DNA of 64,000 nucleotides from Kangiella spongicola (GTDB taxonomy: Bacteria; Pseudomonadota; Gammaproteobacteria; Enterobacterales; Kangiellaceae), in assembly GCF_003194565.2 (NCBI RefSeq), contig NZ_QICH01000003.1, positions 248,001 through 312,000 on the forward strand, in the 5' to 3' direction. The position numbers and the translations under genes were made by a program. The stretch's first letter is position 1, and every line of letters starts with the position of its first letter. Positions 38,054 to 47,460 of this stretch are shown here, piece after piece. The notes under the pieces were generated by a model, which made no database searches, was not told the DNA's origin, and saw nothing but the letters and a program-made list of their open reading frames with translations.

Positions 38054-39193
38054 TTAGTCCAAGTTGTTCACTTCTAGGCGGTAGCGGACTTTGCGTTCTT
38101 CCATATAGTCGATAACCGTTTTACAACAATCTGTATGGCCGCCGATATGCTCTGGCGCATAGACTCCGACCTTGTCAAATTTTTGCTTAAGGATCAAGTT
38201 AGCGACCGCATTAGCAGCAAAGCCAGTTGTTCGCGCCATCGAAGTTTCTTCTTTAATGGTGTCGTACTCATCGAAAAGATCGTAAATAAACTCTTTGCGT
38301 TTGCCGTTTTCAAGACCACTAATTCTTACTCGCATGATAGTGTACTCAGGCTCTTTACGCTTTAACTTCCATTCATTAATAAGCACTTTAGATGTGAACT
38401 CTAAAGGACTGATTTCCATACCATTTACGGTTACTGGCTCGGTATCAAAAAAGCCACTTTGTTTCAGTGTTCGAATAGCTTCCACATGACCCGGGTAGCG
38501 CAGTGTTTTCTCTTTCATATTCGGAATATGATTCATGGTATAAATCAAACTGCGTAAACCATCCGTGTTAAAAGCTTCTAGCGTACCAACGCGATCAAAA
38601 TCGATTAGCTCACGATCTGTAAGTGGTTCTTTTACCAGCTCACGTCCATTTTCAAAATAGTGTACAGGTCGCGTGTATTCAGCAATAACGTCGATAGGCG
38701 AGAAAGGAGCTTTGTACTCGAATGGCTTTGTACGGATTTTTGGGAGACCGCCGACATAACACTCGAAGTCAGTCACCTCAATTTTGGTATTGTGAAAACC
38801 AAGTAGAAGGTTATCCATACCCGGCGCAACACCACAGTCAATTACAGCTGTAACCTTGTGTTTTTTCGCAAGGTAATCCAGTTCGAGACAGTTTTCAGCG
38901 GCAAAAGAGATATCCACCACATTTTTACCAGACTCAATGATGTTTTTTAGAGTATTGAAGCCCAAGTGTCCTGGTACTGCTGAAATTACTAGATCGAAAG
39001 GCTCTAGTATTTCTTTTAACGCTTCACCATTAAGGGCATCAGCTTCAATGGTATCGATAGACGGTAAACGCTTTTTAAACAGTTTCAGTGTTTGTGTATT
39101 ATTGTCGACAACCGATACTTCGTGTTTTTCGGACATATCTCGTGCGATAACACTACCGACCATACCGGCACCAAGTACAACAACATTACTCAT
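38054..39193 (-). CDS. Saccharopine dehydrogenase-family protein (probable lysine 6-dehydrogenase)
   Basis: This 379-aa protein has an N-terminal Rossmann fold (VVLGAGMVGSVIARD, about 4-18) and the saccharopine dehydrogenase C-terminal domain (CGVAPGMDNLL, about 123-133; YVGGLP; TDGLRSL). The length and single-chain layout resemble lysine 6-dehydrogenases, which convert lysine to allysine. An ALDH7-type enzyme downstream would oxidise that product to 2-aminoadipate. Saccharopine or carboxynorspermidine dehydrogenase activity is an alternative. AAGGAA precedes the start. Confidence 0.85.
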   Translation of the reverse strand: MSNVVVLGAGMVGSVIARDMSEKHEVSVVDNNTQTLKLFKKRLPSIDTIEADALNGEALKEILEPFDLVISAVPGHLGFNTLKNIIESGKNVVDISFAAENCLELDYLAKKHKVTAVIDCGVAPGMDNLLLGFHNTKIEVTDFECYVGGLPKIRTKPFEYKAPFSPIDVIAEYTRPVHYFENGRELVKEPLTDRELIDFDRVGTLEAFNTDGLRSLIYTMNHIPNMKEKTLRYPGHVEAIRTLKQSGFFDTEPVTVNGMEISPLEFTSKVLINEWKLKRKEPEYTIMRVRISGLENGKRKEFIYDLFDEYDTIKEETSMARTTGFAANAVANLILKQKFDKVGVYAPEHIGGHTDCCKTVIDYMEERKVRYRLEVNNLD

Positions 39194-39220
39194 ACAGCTT
39201 CCTTTTAATTAATACGATAG

Positions 39221-39994
39221 TTAGTTTAAAGATTCTTGCTCTTCAAGGCTGGCTTGATAGGGCGTCACTTTAACCAAAAGTCCCATAGTCGGGTGATCGA
39301 TATAATACAGCTTGCCCAACTTTACTTTAATTGTCTCTGACATTTCAAAAAAACCGCTCAGTTGATCTGGCATTTGTAAGTCTTGAACAGTAACTTCTTC
39401 TTTGGCGGCGTTGACGGCATCATTTTCTGTAGGGACTTGTTCGGATTCTGTTTCAAAAGGCAGATCTAATAGTTCTGCATCTTGGTTAGTGTCAATTGCT
39501 TCAGTCTCTGTACTCGGGCTGTCCGGAATTTCTTTATAACCAATAGTTCTGCTCTCTAGTAACAGCCCTTGATTTCGGCTCAAGCGTATTACGCCCTGAA
39601 AGCCCTCTAAACCTTCTTGTTCAGGCTGGTCTTGTAGACTAAAAGTTAGCCAAGGCGTTTCATTTTTATTTTTGAGTTCTTGACGCCAGCCGATATGTAG
39701 CAGGGGACGCATTTCTGGACTAGAGCGTAAGCGACGATAAACACCCTCAAGAGTTCTTTCGTTACGAGCTAATAGGGCATAGCCTTCGGGCAATAAGCTT
39801 TCTGAACCCGCTAATAGGTATTCGCTAACTTCAGTCTCATCCAGAGTAATGGGCTCTTGTTGCCCAGTAAAATGAAGATCGCCAATGCGTTTGAAGAATA
39901 CCATTTCCACATCGAATACGGTTTGAGCCTTGAGGCTAACCGCCGAGAACGCAAGCAAAAAGGTTATAAGTAGTTGTATTAGTTTGTTTTTCAT
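39221..39994 (-). CDS. csiV: CsiV family periplasmic protein
   Basis: This 257-aa secreted protein has a signal peptide from the ATG at 39994 (about residues 1-24). A GTG eight codons upstream is possible but less natural. The mature part begins VFDVEMVFFKR, as in CsiV, a peptidoglycan-binding protein described in Vibrio. It continues with LL.....TLEGVYRRLRSSPEMRPLLHIGWRQ and ends with a C-terminal domain in which KLYYIDHPTMGLLVKVTPY is conserved. An acidic variable stretch (about 160-205) interrupts it. It lies downstream of mfd, the common position of csiV. Confidence 0.82.
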   Translation of the reverse strand: MKNKLIQLLITFLLAFSAVSLKAQTVFDVEMVFFKRIGDLHFTGQQEPITLDETEVSEYLLAGSESLLPEGYALLARNERTLEGVYRRLRSSPEMRPLLHIGWRQELKNKNETPWLTFSLQDQPEQEGLEGFQGVIRLSRNQGLLLESRTIGYKEIPDSPSTETEAIDTNQDAELLDLPFETESEQVPTENDAVNAAKEEVTVQDLQMPDQLSGFFEMSETIKVKLGKLYYIDHPTMGLLVKVTPYQASLEEQESLN

Positions 39995-40075
39995 CAGTTT
40001 AAATAGTAGTTGTATCACCCCATATGGAGCAATGAGTTTAACACGAAATTGGTATATGCCTAGCCCTAGTTGTGG

Positions 40076-43000
40076 CTACTTAAGCTTCTCAAATACCAGC
40101 CTTATCGCTTTTAGTAAGGGTTTAAGCTCTTCTTCTTCAGTTAGAATTTTAAGAATGACGTTTTGTTCAAAACGGTATAAAGCTGGGTTCATCTGTATCA
40201 ACTTAATGATTTTAGTCGGATCGATAGGACTATCCTGATTAAAGCGAATACGAACACCTGAGTGCACTAAATCGATTTTGCTAATTCCTAATGGCACCGC
40301 CTCGAGAATAAGCTCGTTAATGGCAAACAGGTTTTTAAGTTCTGGCGGTAAAATGCCAAAGCGGTCGATAAACTCGACTTGTAAGCGATCTAACTCGTCG
40401 ATTGTCTTGGCGCTAGCAATACGCTTATAAAGCGATAGTCGAGTTGCCACATCACCAATATAATCGTCAGGAATGATGGCTGAAACGCCTAGTTCGACTT
40501 CCGTTTTCTGGCTAAGAGTTTGCTGTAAACTCGGCTCCTTGCCTTCTTTAATGTCTTTAATGGCTTGCTCAAGCATGTCCATAAACAGGGTAAAACCTAC
40601 CGCCTGCATCTGACCAGACTGCTCCTCACCGAGTAATTCACCAGCACCGCGAATTTCTAAATCGTGAGTCGCTAGGGTAAAGCCTGCGCCTAAGTCCTCT
40701 AACGACGCGATGGCGTCTAAGCGTTTTTCAGCGTCGCGTGTAATCTTTCTCTCGGCAGGCGTAAGCAGGTAGGCGTAGGCCTGGTGATGTGAGCGGCCAA
40801 CGCGTCCGCGCAGTTGATGCAGCTGTGCTAAGCCAAATTTATCAGCACGATCGATAATCATGGTGTTGGCATTGGGATTATCGATACCTGTTTCAACAAT
40901 TGTTGTACACACCAATAGATTAAAACGCTGGTGATAGAAATCGCGCATGACTTGTTCTAACTCGCGTTCACGCATTTGCCCGTGGGCAAACTGTATTCGT
41001 GCTTCCGGCAGCAGCTCTTCAAGCTCTCGCACCGTTCGCTCAATACTTTCAACGCTATTATGCAGAAAATAGACTTGTCCGCCACGAAGAATTTCACGTA
41101 AAACAGCTTCGCGGATAAGCGCTTTGTTGTGCTCACGGACAAAGGTTTTGACCGATAAACGTTTGGCCGGTGGCGTTGCGATGATGGACAGATCTCGCAT
41201 GCCAGACATTGACATATTTAATGTTCTTGGGATTGGTGTGGCTGTCAGCGTTAAAATATCCACCTCTGAGCGGTATTTTTTTAGTTGCTCTTTTTGGCGC
41301 ACCCCAAAACGGTGTTCTTCATCAATAATTAGCAAGCCTAAGCGTTTAAATTTAACGTCTTGCTGTATGATTTTATGGGTACCCACCACAATATCGACGG
41401 TACCATCTTCAAGCCCTTTTAGCGTTTCTTTGACTTCTTTGGCAGTAGCGAATCGTGAAAGAGCCGCGACTTTGATTGGCCAATCGGCAAACCGATCATT
41501 AAAGTTTTCGAGATGTTGCTGTGCGAGCAGGGTGGTTGGCACTAAAACCGCCACTTGTTTGCCAGCGTGAGCAGCGATAAAGGCAGCACGCAGGGCAACT
41601 TCTGTTTTACCAAAGCCAACATCACCACAAACTAAACGATCCATTGGCTGTGGCGCAGTCATATCTCTAATGACTGAGTTAATAGCCGTGACTTGATCGG
41701 GCGTTTCATCAAAACGGAATTCACTACTAAAGCGATTATATTCAGCTTCATCGAGTGGGTAAGCAAAGCCTTTCTTGGCTTCTCGGCGCGCATAAACATC
41801 AAGCAACTCGGCAGCAACGTCGCGTGCTCTTTCCGCGGCTTTGGTTTTCGCTTTATCCCAACTTTCTGTACCCAGTTTATGCCATGGAGCTAATTCAGGG
41901 TTAGTGCCTGAGTAGCGGCTAATGAGGTGTAGGGACTGAACGGGGATATAGAGTTTATCGCCACCAGAGTATTCGATCATTAAATACTCAGCTTCCAAGT
42001 CACCACTAGCGAGTTTCTCAAGGCCACGGTAACGCCCGATTCCCTGTTCAACATGAACCACAGGATCGCCTTCTTTTAGCTCTGCCAGATTACGGATGAC
42101 ATCTTCGGCTTGAATCGATGGCTTTTGGTCGCGCTCAACGGTTCGTCGCTGAATGGCTTGTTCGCCAAACAGCTCCATCTCGGTGATAACGGCTAGTTTG
42201 CCGACTACAAAGCCTTGAGTTAATGGGGCTACGCCGACTTCTACACGGTTTTCGGTAACATTTTGGCTTGAAGACTCCCAACTATTCGAAACTTGGGTAT
42301 GTATGTCATGTCGCTCAAGCAGGTCCTTCAAGGCTTCGCGGCGCCCTGGGGATTCTGTGGCAATTAAGGTCTGACCTTGCCAATGGCTCAAGAAATTCCG
42401 CAAGTGGTGTGCAGGATCTTCAGCTTTATGCTCAATTGGCATTTGTGGCACTGGGCTTGTCAGAGATTCTTGATCAGGCGACGAGGGCTCTAACCGAATA
42501 CGAATGCTATTTTTCAGTAGGCCATTAAGCTGGTCTTTTTCTAAATACAGCTCTTTTGGTTCGAGAATAGGCCTTTCGATATCATGGCGTCGCTGCTGAT
42601 ATCGTTCGTTAATTTCATCCCAATAACTGTTGATAGCCTCATCATGCACTCCTAGCGAGCAGATTATTGAGCTTTCAGGCAAATATTCAAAAAGTGTTTC
42701 GAGGCCGTTTTCATCGAGCTGATTAAAAAACAGGGGCAAGTAGTACTCGATCCCTGCAGGCGCGTTACCTTTACTGACCTCTTGGTAAAGCCAAACTTTT
42801 TGTAGATCTACATCGAAAGCACTTCGAAAGTTCTGACGAAAAGTTTCAATTCCTTCTTTATCTAAAGGAAATTCTTTCGCAGGGAGTAGCTCGAAATTGT
42901 TGATGGTTTCTTCGGATAGCTGACTTTCTGGGTCGAAATATCGAATAGTATCAATCTCGTCATCGAAAAAATCGATACGAAGCGGCTTATCGCAGCCCAT

Positions 43001-43540
43001 AGGGAAAACGTCAAGAATTGAGCCACGAACCGCAAACTCACCATGTGAGTAGACTTGATTTACGGCATGGTAGCCGTGTTGCTCAAAGAGGCTCCGCACT
43101 TCATGCATATCCAGCTCTTGGCCTGTACGCATGATTAAACTGTTTTGCTCAATATACTGACGTGGCGGGAGCTTAAGCAGTAGGGTGCTTACGCTAATTA
43201 AGACAATGCCCTGTTTTAAACGGGGAAGCTGATAAAGCGTCAGCAGTCGCTGGGAGACGATATCTTGGTGTGGGCTAAAGTTATCGTAGGGCAGTGTTTC
43301 CCAGTCTGGGAAACTGAAAACAGGGAGTTTGGCTTCCGCCTTAGCATCTTTGCCGAGAAAATACTCAATTTCGAGCTGCAAATGCCACACCTGTGACGCT
43401 TCATTACAAATTACAACAAGCGGCCGATCTGATTGCTTGGCTTGTTCTACAATTGCAAGCGCACGGCTTGAACCAGCAAAGCCTTGCCAGTGGTTAATAA
43501 AGTTCTTTTTGTTTTGTAATGTGGGCAGAGCTAATAGCAT
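40076..43540 (-). CDS. mfd: Transcription-repair coupling factor Mfd
   Basis: This 1154-aa DNA translocase removes stalled RNA polymerase and recruits UvrA. It has N-terminal UvrB-like domains (about 1-340, with LPVFSFPDWETLPYD), an RNA-polymerase-interaction domain (about 480-550, GDPVVHVEQGIGRYRGL), helicase motifs GDVGFGKT (about 636-643) and DEEH (about 738), RecG-like motor 2 with GRVGRS, and a C-terminal UvrA-binding TRCF domain. Full length for the family. Confidence 0.98.
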   Translation of the reverse strand: MLLALPTLQNKKNFINHWQGFAGSSRALAIVEQAKQSDRPLVVICNEASQVWHLQLEIEYFLGKDAKAEAKLPVFSFPDWETLPYDNFSPHQDIVSQRLLTLYQLPRLKQGIVLISVSTLLLKLPPRQYIEQNSLIMRTGQELDMHEVRSLFEQHGYHAVNQVYSHGEFAVRGSILDVFPMGCDKPLRIDFFDDEIDTIRYFDPESQLSEETINNFELLPAKEFPLDKEGIETFRQNFRSAFDVDLQKVWLYQEVSKGNAPAGIEYYLPLFFNQLDENGLETLFEYLPESSIICSLGVHDEAINSYWDEINERYQQRRHDIERPILEPKELYLEKDQLNGLLKNSIRIRLEPSSPDQESLTSPVPQMPIEHKAEDPAHHLRNFLSHWQGQTLIATESPGRREALKDLLERHDIHTQVSNSWESSSQNVTENRVEVGVAPLTQGFVVGKLAVITEMELFGEQAIQRRTVERDQKPSIQAEDVIRNLAELKEGDPVVHVEQGIGRYRGLEKLASGDLEAEYLMIEYSGGDKLYIPVQSLHLISRYSGTNPELAPWHKLGTESWDKAKTKAAERARDVAAELLDVYARREAKKGFAYPLDEAEYNRFSSEFRFDETPDQVTAINSVIRDMTAPQPMDRLVCGDVGFGKTEVALRAAFIAAHAGKQVAVLVPTTLLAQQHLENFNDRFADWPIKVAALSRFATAKEVKETLKGLEDGTVDIVVGTHKIIQQDVKFKRLGLLIIDEEHRFGVRQKEQLKKYRSEVDILTLTATPIPRTLNMSMSGMRDLSIIATPPAKRLSVKTFVREHNKALIREAVLREILRGGQVYFLHNSVESIERTVRELEELLPEARIQFAHGQMRERELEQVMRDFYHQRFNLLVCTTIVETGIDNPNANTMIIDRADKFGLAQLHQLRGRVGRSHHQAYAYLLTPAERKITRDAEKRLDAIASLEDLGAGFTLATHDLEIRGAGELLGEEQSGQMQAVGFTLFMDMLEQAIKDIKEGKEPSLQQTLSQKTEVELGVSAIIPDDYIGDVATRLSLYKRIASAKTIDELDRLQVEFIDRFGILPPELKNLFAINELILEAVPLGISKIDLVHSGVRIRFNQDSPIDPTKIIKLIQMNPALYRFEQNVILKILTEEEELKPLLKAIRLVFEKLK

Positions 43541-43722
43541 GAACAGCCTTTTGAATCGTTGCTTTTGGTGTTTGTCGCTGGCGAATTATAGCGATCTTAG
43601 ACAAGCGTGAACAGTAATTGAACAAGTATTTGCACAAAACTTCCATTCTGGATAAGGTATTGGAATCTACCACCTATACCTAGCTTATTAATCAAAAGCT
43701 ATGAGTAACCATTTAGGCCAGT

Positions 43723-45057
43723 ATGAATATAAGTTTTGAACACGCCAAGGACTTTTCGATAACACCGGCTCTATTTATAGCCGGTTGGAAGGTATGGTTT
43801 AAACGATTTTCAGAGCATCCACAGCAGTGGAAGTACGCCAAGATGCCACTCGGGGAGAGCGATGATAGCCTCAGCGAACTAATTCGGCAACGAAGCCGTT
43901 TTAGCTTAGAGGTGCTCGCGCGAATGATGGTGCCGTGGGCGTATCGTAATAGTTCACAGGTAAGCACTGAATTTGTCCGCCAATACTCAAAGTGGTTGGA
44001 GTTAACATCTATCACTGATGATAATGGCAAAGAGGTCGAAGCCGCTTGTTTAACGGAGCGTGCGGTCGAATACTGGGATAGCCTAGCTTTTGTGGTTCAA
44101 GACGACTTTATGAATTACGCGGAAGCGCGTGTGCAGGCAGATATTGAAGCTCCATCCAGCGATCCTGTGGTTCTTGACGATCAGGGCATTGAACTAATTG
44201 GTGAAGATACCTATCCACCTTTTGTTCCGTCTGCTGATGCAACTGACGATGAGTTTATAAGAGCCTTAGTGCAATGGATAGACGATGCTCCCCATCAACC
44301 TATTTATTTGAAAAAGCCAGTCGGAGATGCGGTTGCAGGCTGGAACCAACGCTTACTTCGATTCTTTTGGCCTAAACCTAGAATTGGTTATGGTCTCTAC
44401 GAAGCCACAATTGATCCTCTGTATTATCGCGCAATTGAATTAGCGAAAAGTGTAGATAGTTCTGACTCTGTAGAGGGACAAGTGCCTTGGGATAAAGAGT
44501 GGCGACACATGGCCGTTAAAACAGCTGTTGAGCTATTCGACGTTAGCGGTACGCCTCAAAAAGATGTCACGCTTGAGAATGTTCATCATGTTATTGAAGC
44601 CGCTTTAAATCAAGACGAAAACTCTACCGCTAAGATGAACTCTGGTTGGTCATTCCTCGCTTCTGCTGCAACATCCTATTTGGATTATGAAGAAGGGCGA
44701 CTGCCAATGGTTTGGTGGTGCAGTCGCGTCGCTAGCTCTATTATTTCACGCTTAGATTTTTTACTTGCAGAAGCCGGTGTAACTGAACTAGGCGAACGCT
44801 TTAAAAATATAGGAACTGTTCCAGGGTATGGTGGCACACGCCCACGCCAATACACACTAGAGTGGCCCGCAGGTTATCGCTCATGGAAAACCCAAGTTGC
44901 AGGAAGCAAACTAGCAAATCAGATAGTGCATATTCTGAATACAGAAACCAAAGCTAACGGCGAAAAACGTTACGCTCCAATGCCATTACCTGCTGGTGGA
45001 GAAGGGCCTTGGACTATTACAGGTGTGCAGCGTGTTTTGTTTTCAGACGGCTATTAA
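43723..45057 (+). CDS. Unrecognised conserved-looking cytoplasmic protein
   Basis: This 444-aa protein has no signal peptide, membrane segment or motif that I recognise. It is rich in Trp (for example GWKVWFKRF, PWAYRN, WPAGYRSWK). The C-terminal part (about 340-444) has a Gly/Pro-rich segment (GTVPGYGGTRPRQYTLEWPAG) and ends PLPAGGEGPWTITGVQRVLFSDGY, which looks conserved. It is divergent from mfd and stands alone before a GGDEF gene. Base composition resembles its neighbours. No function is proposed. Confidence 0.75.
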   Translation: MNISFEHAKDFSITPALFIAGWKVWFKRFSEHPQQWKYAKMPLGESDDSLSELIRQRSRFSLEVLARMMVPWAYRNSSQVSTEFVRQYSKWLELTSITDDNGKEVEAACLTERAVEYWDSLAFVVQDDFMNYAEARVQADIEAPSSDPVVLDDQGIELIGEDTYPPFVPSADATDDEFIRALVQWIDDAPHQPIYLKKPVGDAVAGWNQRLLRFFWPKPRIGYGLYEATIDPLYYRAIELAKSVDSSDSVEGQVPWDKEWRHMAVKTAVELFDVSGTPQKDVTLENVHHVIEAALNQDENSTAKMNSGWSFLASAATSYLDYEEGRLPMVWWCSRVASSIISRLDFLLAEAGVTELGERFKNIGTVPGYGGTRPRQYTLEWPAGYRSWKTQVAGSKLANQIVHILNTETKANGEKRYAPMPLPAGGEGPWTITGVQRVLFSDGY

Positions 45058-45240
45058 TTGTGCGTCTATAATACCTCATTTTATATTATTTTGCTTCTTC
45101 AAATTGTTTGATAAAAAGGATTAGATAGAACCTTGAGCTGGTTGTTTTTTATACATATTTAGTTTTTTTTGCGGTGGACTTGCGTACTTAGACTGTTATT
45201 ATGGTCTTAGGCCATAAAGATTAGAATAATTATTCAGAAA

Positions 45241-47298
45241 ATGTTTCTCACCATAAATAACTTAATGTCTGTTGTACTTGTTGGATTCGCTATCATTTAT
45301 AGCTCAATAACGGTTGCTTTTGCTCAAGAGGAACATATAACCGCAAACCCTGAGCCCCCCCTAGAGAAGGCTGTTACTTTAGAAGAGCTAGAAAAGTTGG
45401 AAGCCTACCCAGATGCATATCAGGCCATGTCACCAGAGGCTCGTATCGACTGGTTAAACTCCCAAGTAGAACAAACTGATGACGCGGTTGAATTATACCG
45501 ATTTAGACGCTCTTTAGCCTTTGAATATTTTTCTCACTTTCAAAGCCCCGAGGCGGATAAATATTGTCAGTCAAATGCACCATTGTCCTTTGATTTAGTT
45601 TACCGCTATCTATGCGCTATGGCGGCTGATGAATCTTATGAGACGACCATTGATACTTATTTAAAGCTGTATGAGGATGCGACTGAGGTCGGCGACGAGG
45701 TGATTATAGCCCAGGTTTTAATGACTTTAGGTTGGGAGCAGTCTGGAAATGGCGATATTAAGCAAGCTTTTGAAAGTTATAACGAAGCCTTATCACTTGG
45801 AGAACACCTCGATTTTTACGCACTGAATGATGCAATGGCGAATCTTGCTTCGCTTTATGTGATCCATGGTGACGAAAATTATGTGAGCAAAGGGATTGAA
45901 TTACATAAGAAAACGATAAAAAGACTCCAACAAAAAATTCAAGATGAGCCAGGTGAAGCTACCTATCTTAAATCCAGCCTTGTAGTAGCCCGTTTTAATA
46001 CTGGCGTGGCTTATGCGCTCCATTTACGCGATTATGGGGAGGCGCTGAAATGGTTTAAGTTAGTCAATTCAACAGACATCAGTCTTCCTAATGTAAAATT
46101 ATCCTCACTGCTGTTTTCATCTATGTCTGCGGCATATCTCGATGAATTTGTCGAAGCCGAGCAATACTTAGCCGAGTCTTATAAGCAGCCTGAAGTCGAC
46201 AGTACAGAGTTTTACTATTTGTATTGTTACCGCGAGTTAGTGAGGCATAAGATAGGTAAAGATGCGGATATGAATGCGTGTTTACCCTTACACGACAATA
46301 CTCCTTTAGAAGTTAAGATTGATGTTTATAAGAGAATTTCGGAATTAGACGACGAATCACTTCGTAGTCAGGGGCAAGAGCATTTTTATCAATTGTTCAT
46401 TGATAAGCTTGAGAAACGCCTTAAACAGTCATCTTCGCCAGTTGCTTCCACAGCGGAGCTTTATCGACAACAGCAAGAAGACCGGTTGAAAAATGAGCTT
46501 CTTGAAAAAGAAGTGGCTCTTAAAACAGCACAACAAAAACAAATCGAAGGACAATATCGCCTCGTCGTAGCAATGTCTTTTATTCTGATACTTTTAATGC
46601 TGTTGGTTTATATTCGATTTAGCCAGAAGCGACGTTTAGCAAGACAGTATAAAGAGCTTAGCATTGTTGACACTTTAACTGGCCTTAAGAATCGACGCTT
46701 CCTTGAGCAAAATATCGAGCGAGAGCTGGGTTATATTAAGCGCACTCAAGGGACAAAGGAAAGCAATGAGCTAGGTATTTACCTAATCGATATCGATCAT
46801 TTTAAACAAGTGAACGACACTTATGGGCATGCCGCTGGTGATAAGGTTCTGATCGAGTTTGCCCGCCGCATCAATACAGCAATCCGCGATGTTGATTTGT
46901 TCGTGCGCTGGGGCGGTGAAGAGTTTCTTCTAGTGGCACGACTGGAGCATGGTCAGAAAAGCATGATGGCTTTAGCAAACAGGCTTTCAGAAGCCGTAAA
47001 GCAGGCTCCGTTTAAAGCTGATGAAAATACTGAAATTGAGGTTACTTGCACTATTGGTGCGGTTATCTATCCTTGTGCCGATAAGAGCACCATGGATATT
47101 AGCTGGAATAAATTAGTTAAGCTTTCAGATATGGCGCTATATTACGGAAAACATAAACAAAGAGACTGCTGGGTATGTATCGAGTCGATTGTGCAGCCAG
47201 AAAGCTGGGACAGGCTTCTAGCGCAAGACTTTGCGCAGTTAGTCGAGACTAGGGAAGTGACGGTTAGCTCTTCTTTCGAAAAATCAGAAGAAGAATAA
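45241..47298 (+). CDS. TPR-containing membrane diguanylate cyclase (GGDEF)
   Basis: This 685-aa protein makes cyclic di-GMP from two GTP. An N-terminal hydrophobic segment (about 8-28) directs the sensor part to the periplasm. That part carries TPR-like helical repeats (about 130-330) and a coiled-coil (about 400-435), with a transmembrane helix at about 440-460. The cytoplasmic GGDEF domain shows GLKNRR, DIDHFK..ND.YGH..GD and the active-site GGEEF (558-562). An inhibitory I-site RxxD (RDVD) lies five residues before it, so product inhibition is likely. No ribosome-binding site stands out at the ATG. Confidence 0.93.
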   Translation: MFLTINNLMSVVLVGFAIIYSSITVAFAQEEHITANPEPPLEKAVTLEELEKLEAYPDAYQAMSPEARIDWLNSQVEQTDDAVELYRFRRSLAFEYFSHFQSPEADKYCQSNAPLSFDLVYRYLCAMAADESYETTIDTYLKLYEDATEVGDEVIIAQVLMTLGWEQSGNGDIKQAFESYNEALSLGEHLDFYALNDAMANLASLYVIHGDENYVSKGIELHKKTIKRLQQKIQDEPGEATYLKSSLVVARFNTGVAYALHLRDYGEALKWFKLVNSTDISLPNVKLSSLLFSSMSAAYLDEFVEAEQYLAESYKQPEVDSTEFYYLYCYRELVRHKIGKDADMNACLPLHDNTPLEVKIDVYKRISELDDESLRSQGQEHFYQLFIDKLEKRLKQSSSPVASTAELYRQQQEDRLKNELLEKEVALKTAQQKQIEGQYRLVVAMSFILILLMLLVYIRFSQKRRLARQYKELSIVDTLTGLKNRRFLEQNIERELGYIKRTQGTKESNELGIYLIDIDHFKQVNDTYGHAAGDKVLIEFARRINTAIRDVDLFVRWGGEEFLLVARLEHGQKSMMALANRLSEAVKQAPFKADENTEIEVTCTIGAVIYPCADKSTMDISWNKLVKLSDMALYYGKHKQRDCWVCIESIVQPESWDRLLAQDFAQLVETREVTVSSSFEKSEEE

Positions 47299-47460
47299 GA
47301 ACAGTTACTGCACTTAGGTTTTAAGAAATGACCGACAAGAGGTTAGTTTGTTGGTCAATCCCTAATGCTTTTCTTCTTTTCAGTACTTCTCCAGAGTTGT
47401 CGAGAAGCAACTAATGTCTATCAAGCAAACTCAATCATTGATAAAAGTGTGCATTGACGA

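Noticed and set aside
40957-43610. Open frames opposite mfd
   Set aside because: They lie fully inside the conserved mfd reading frame and show no independent motifs.
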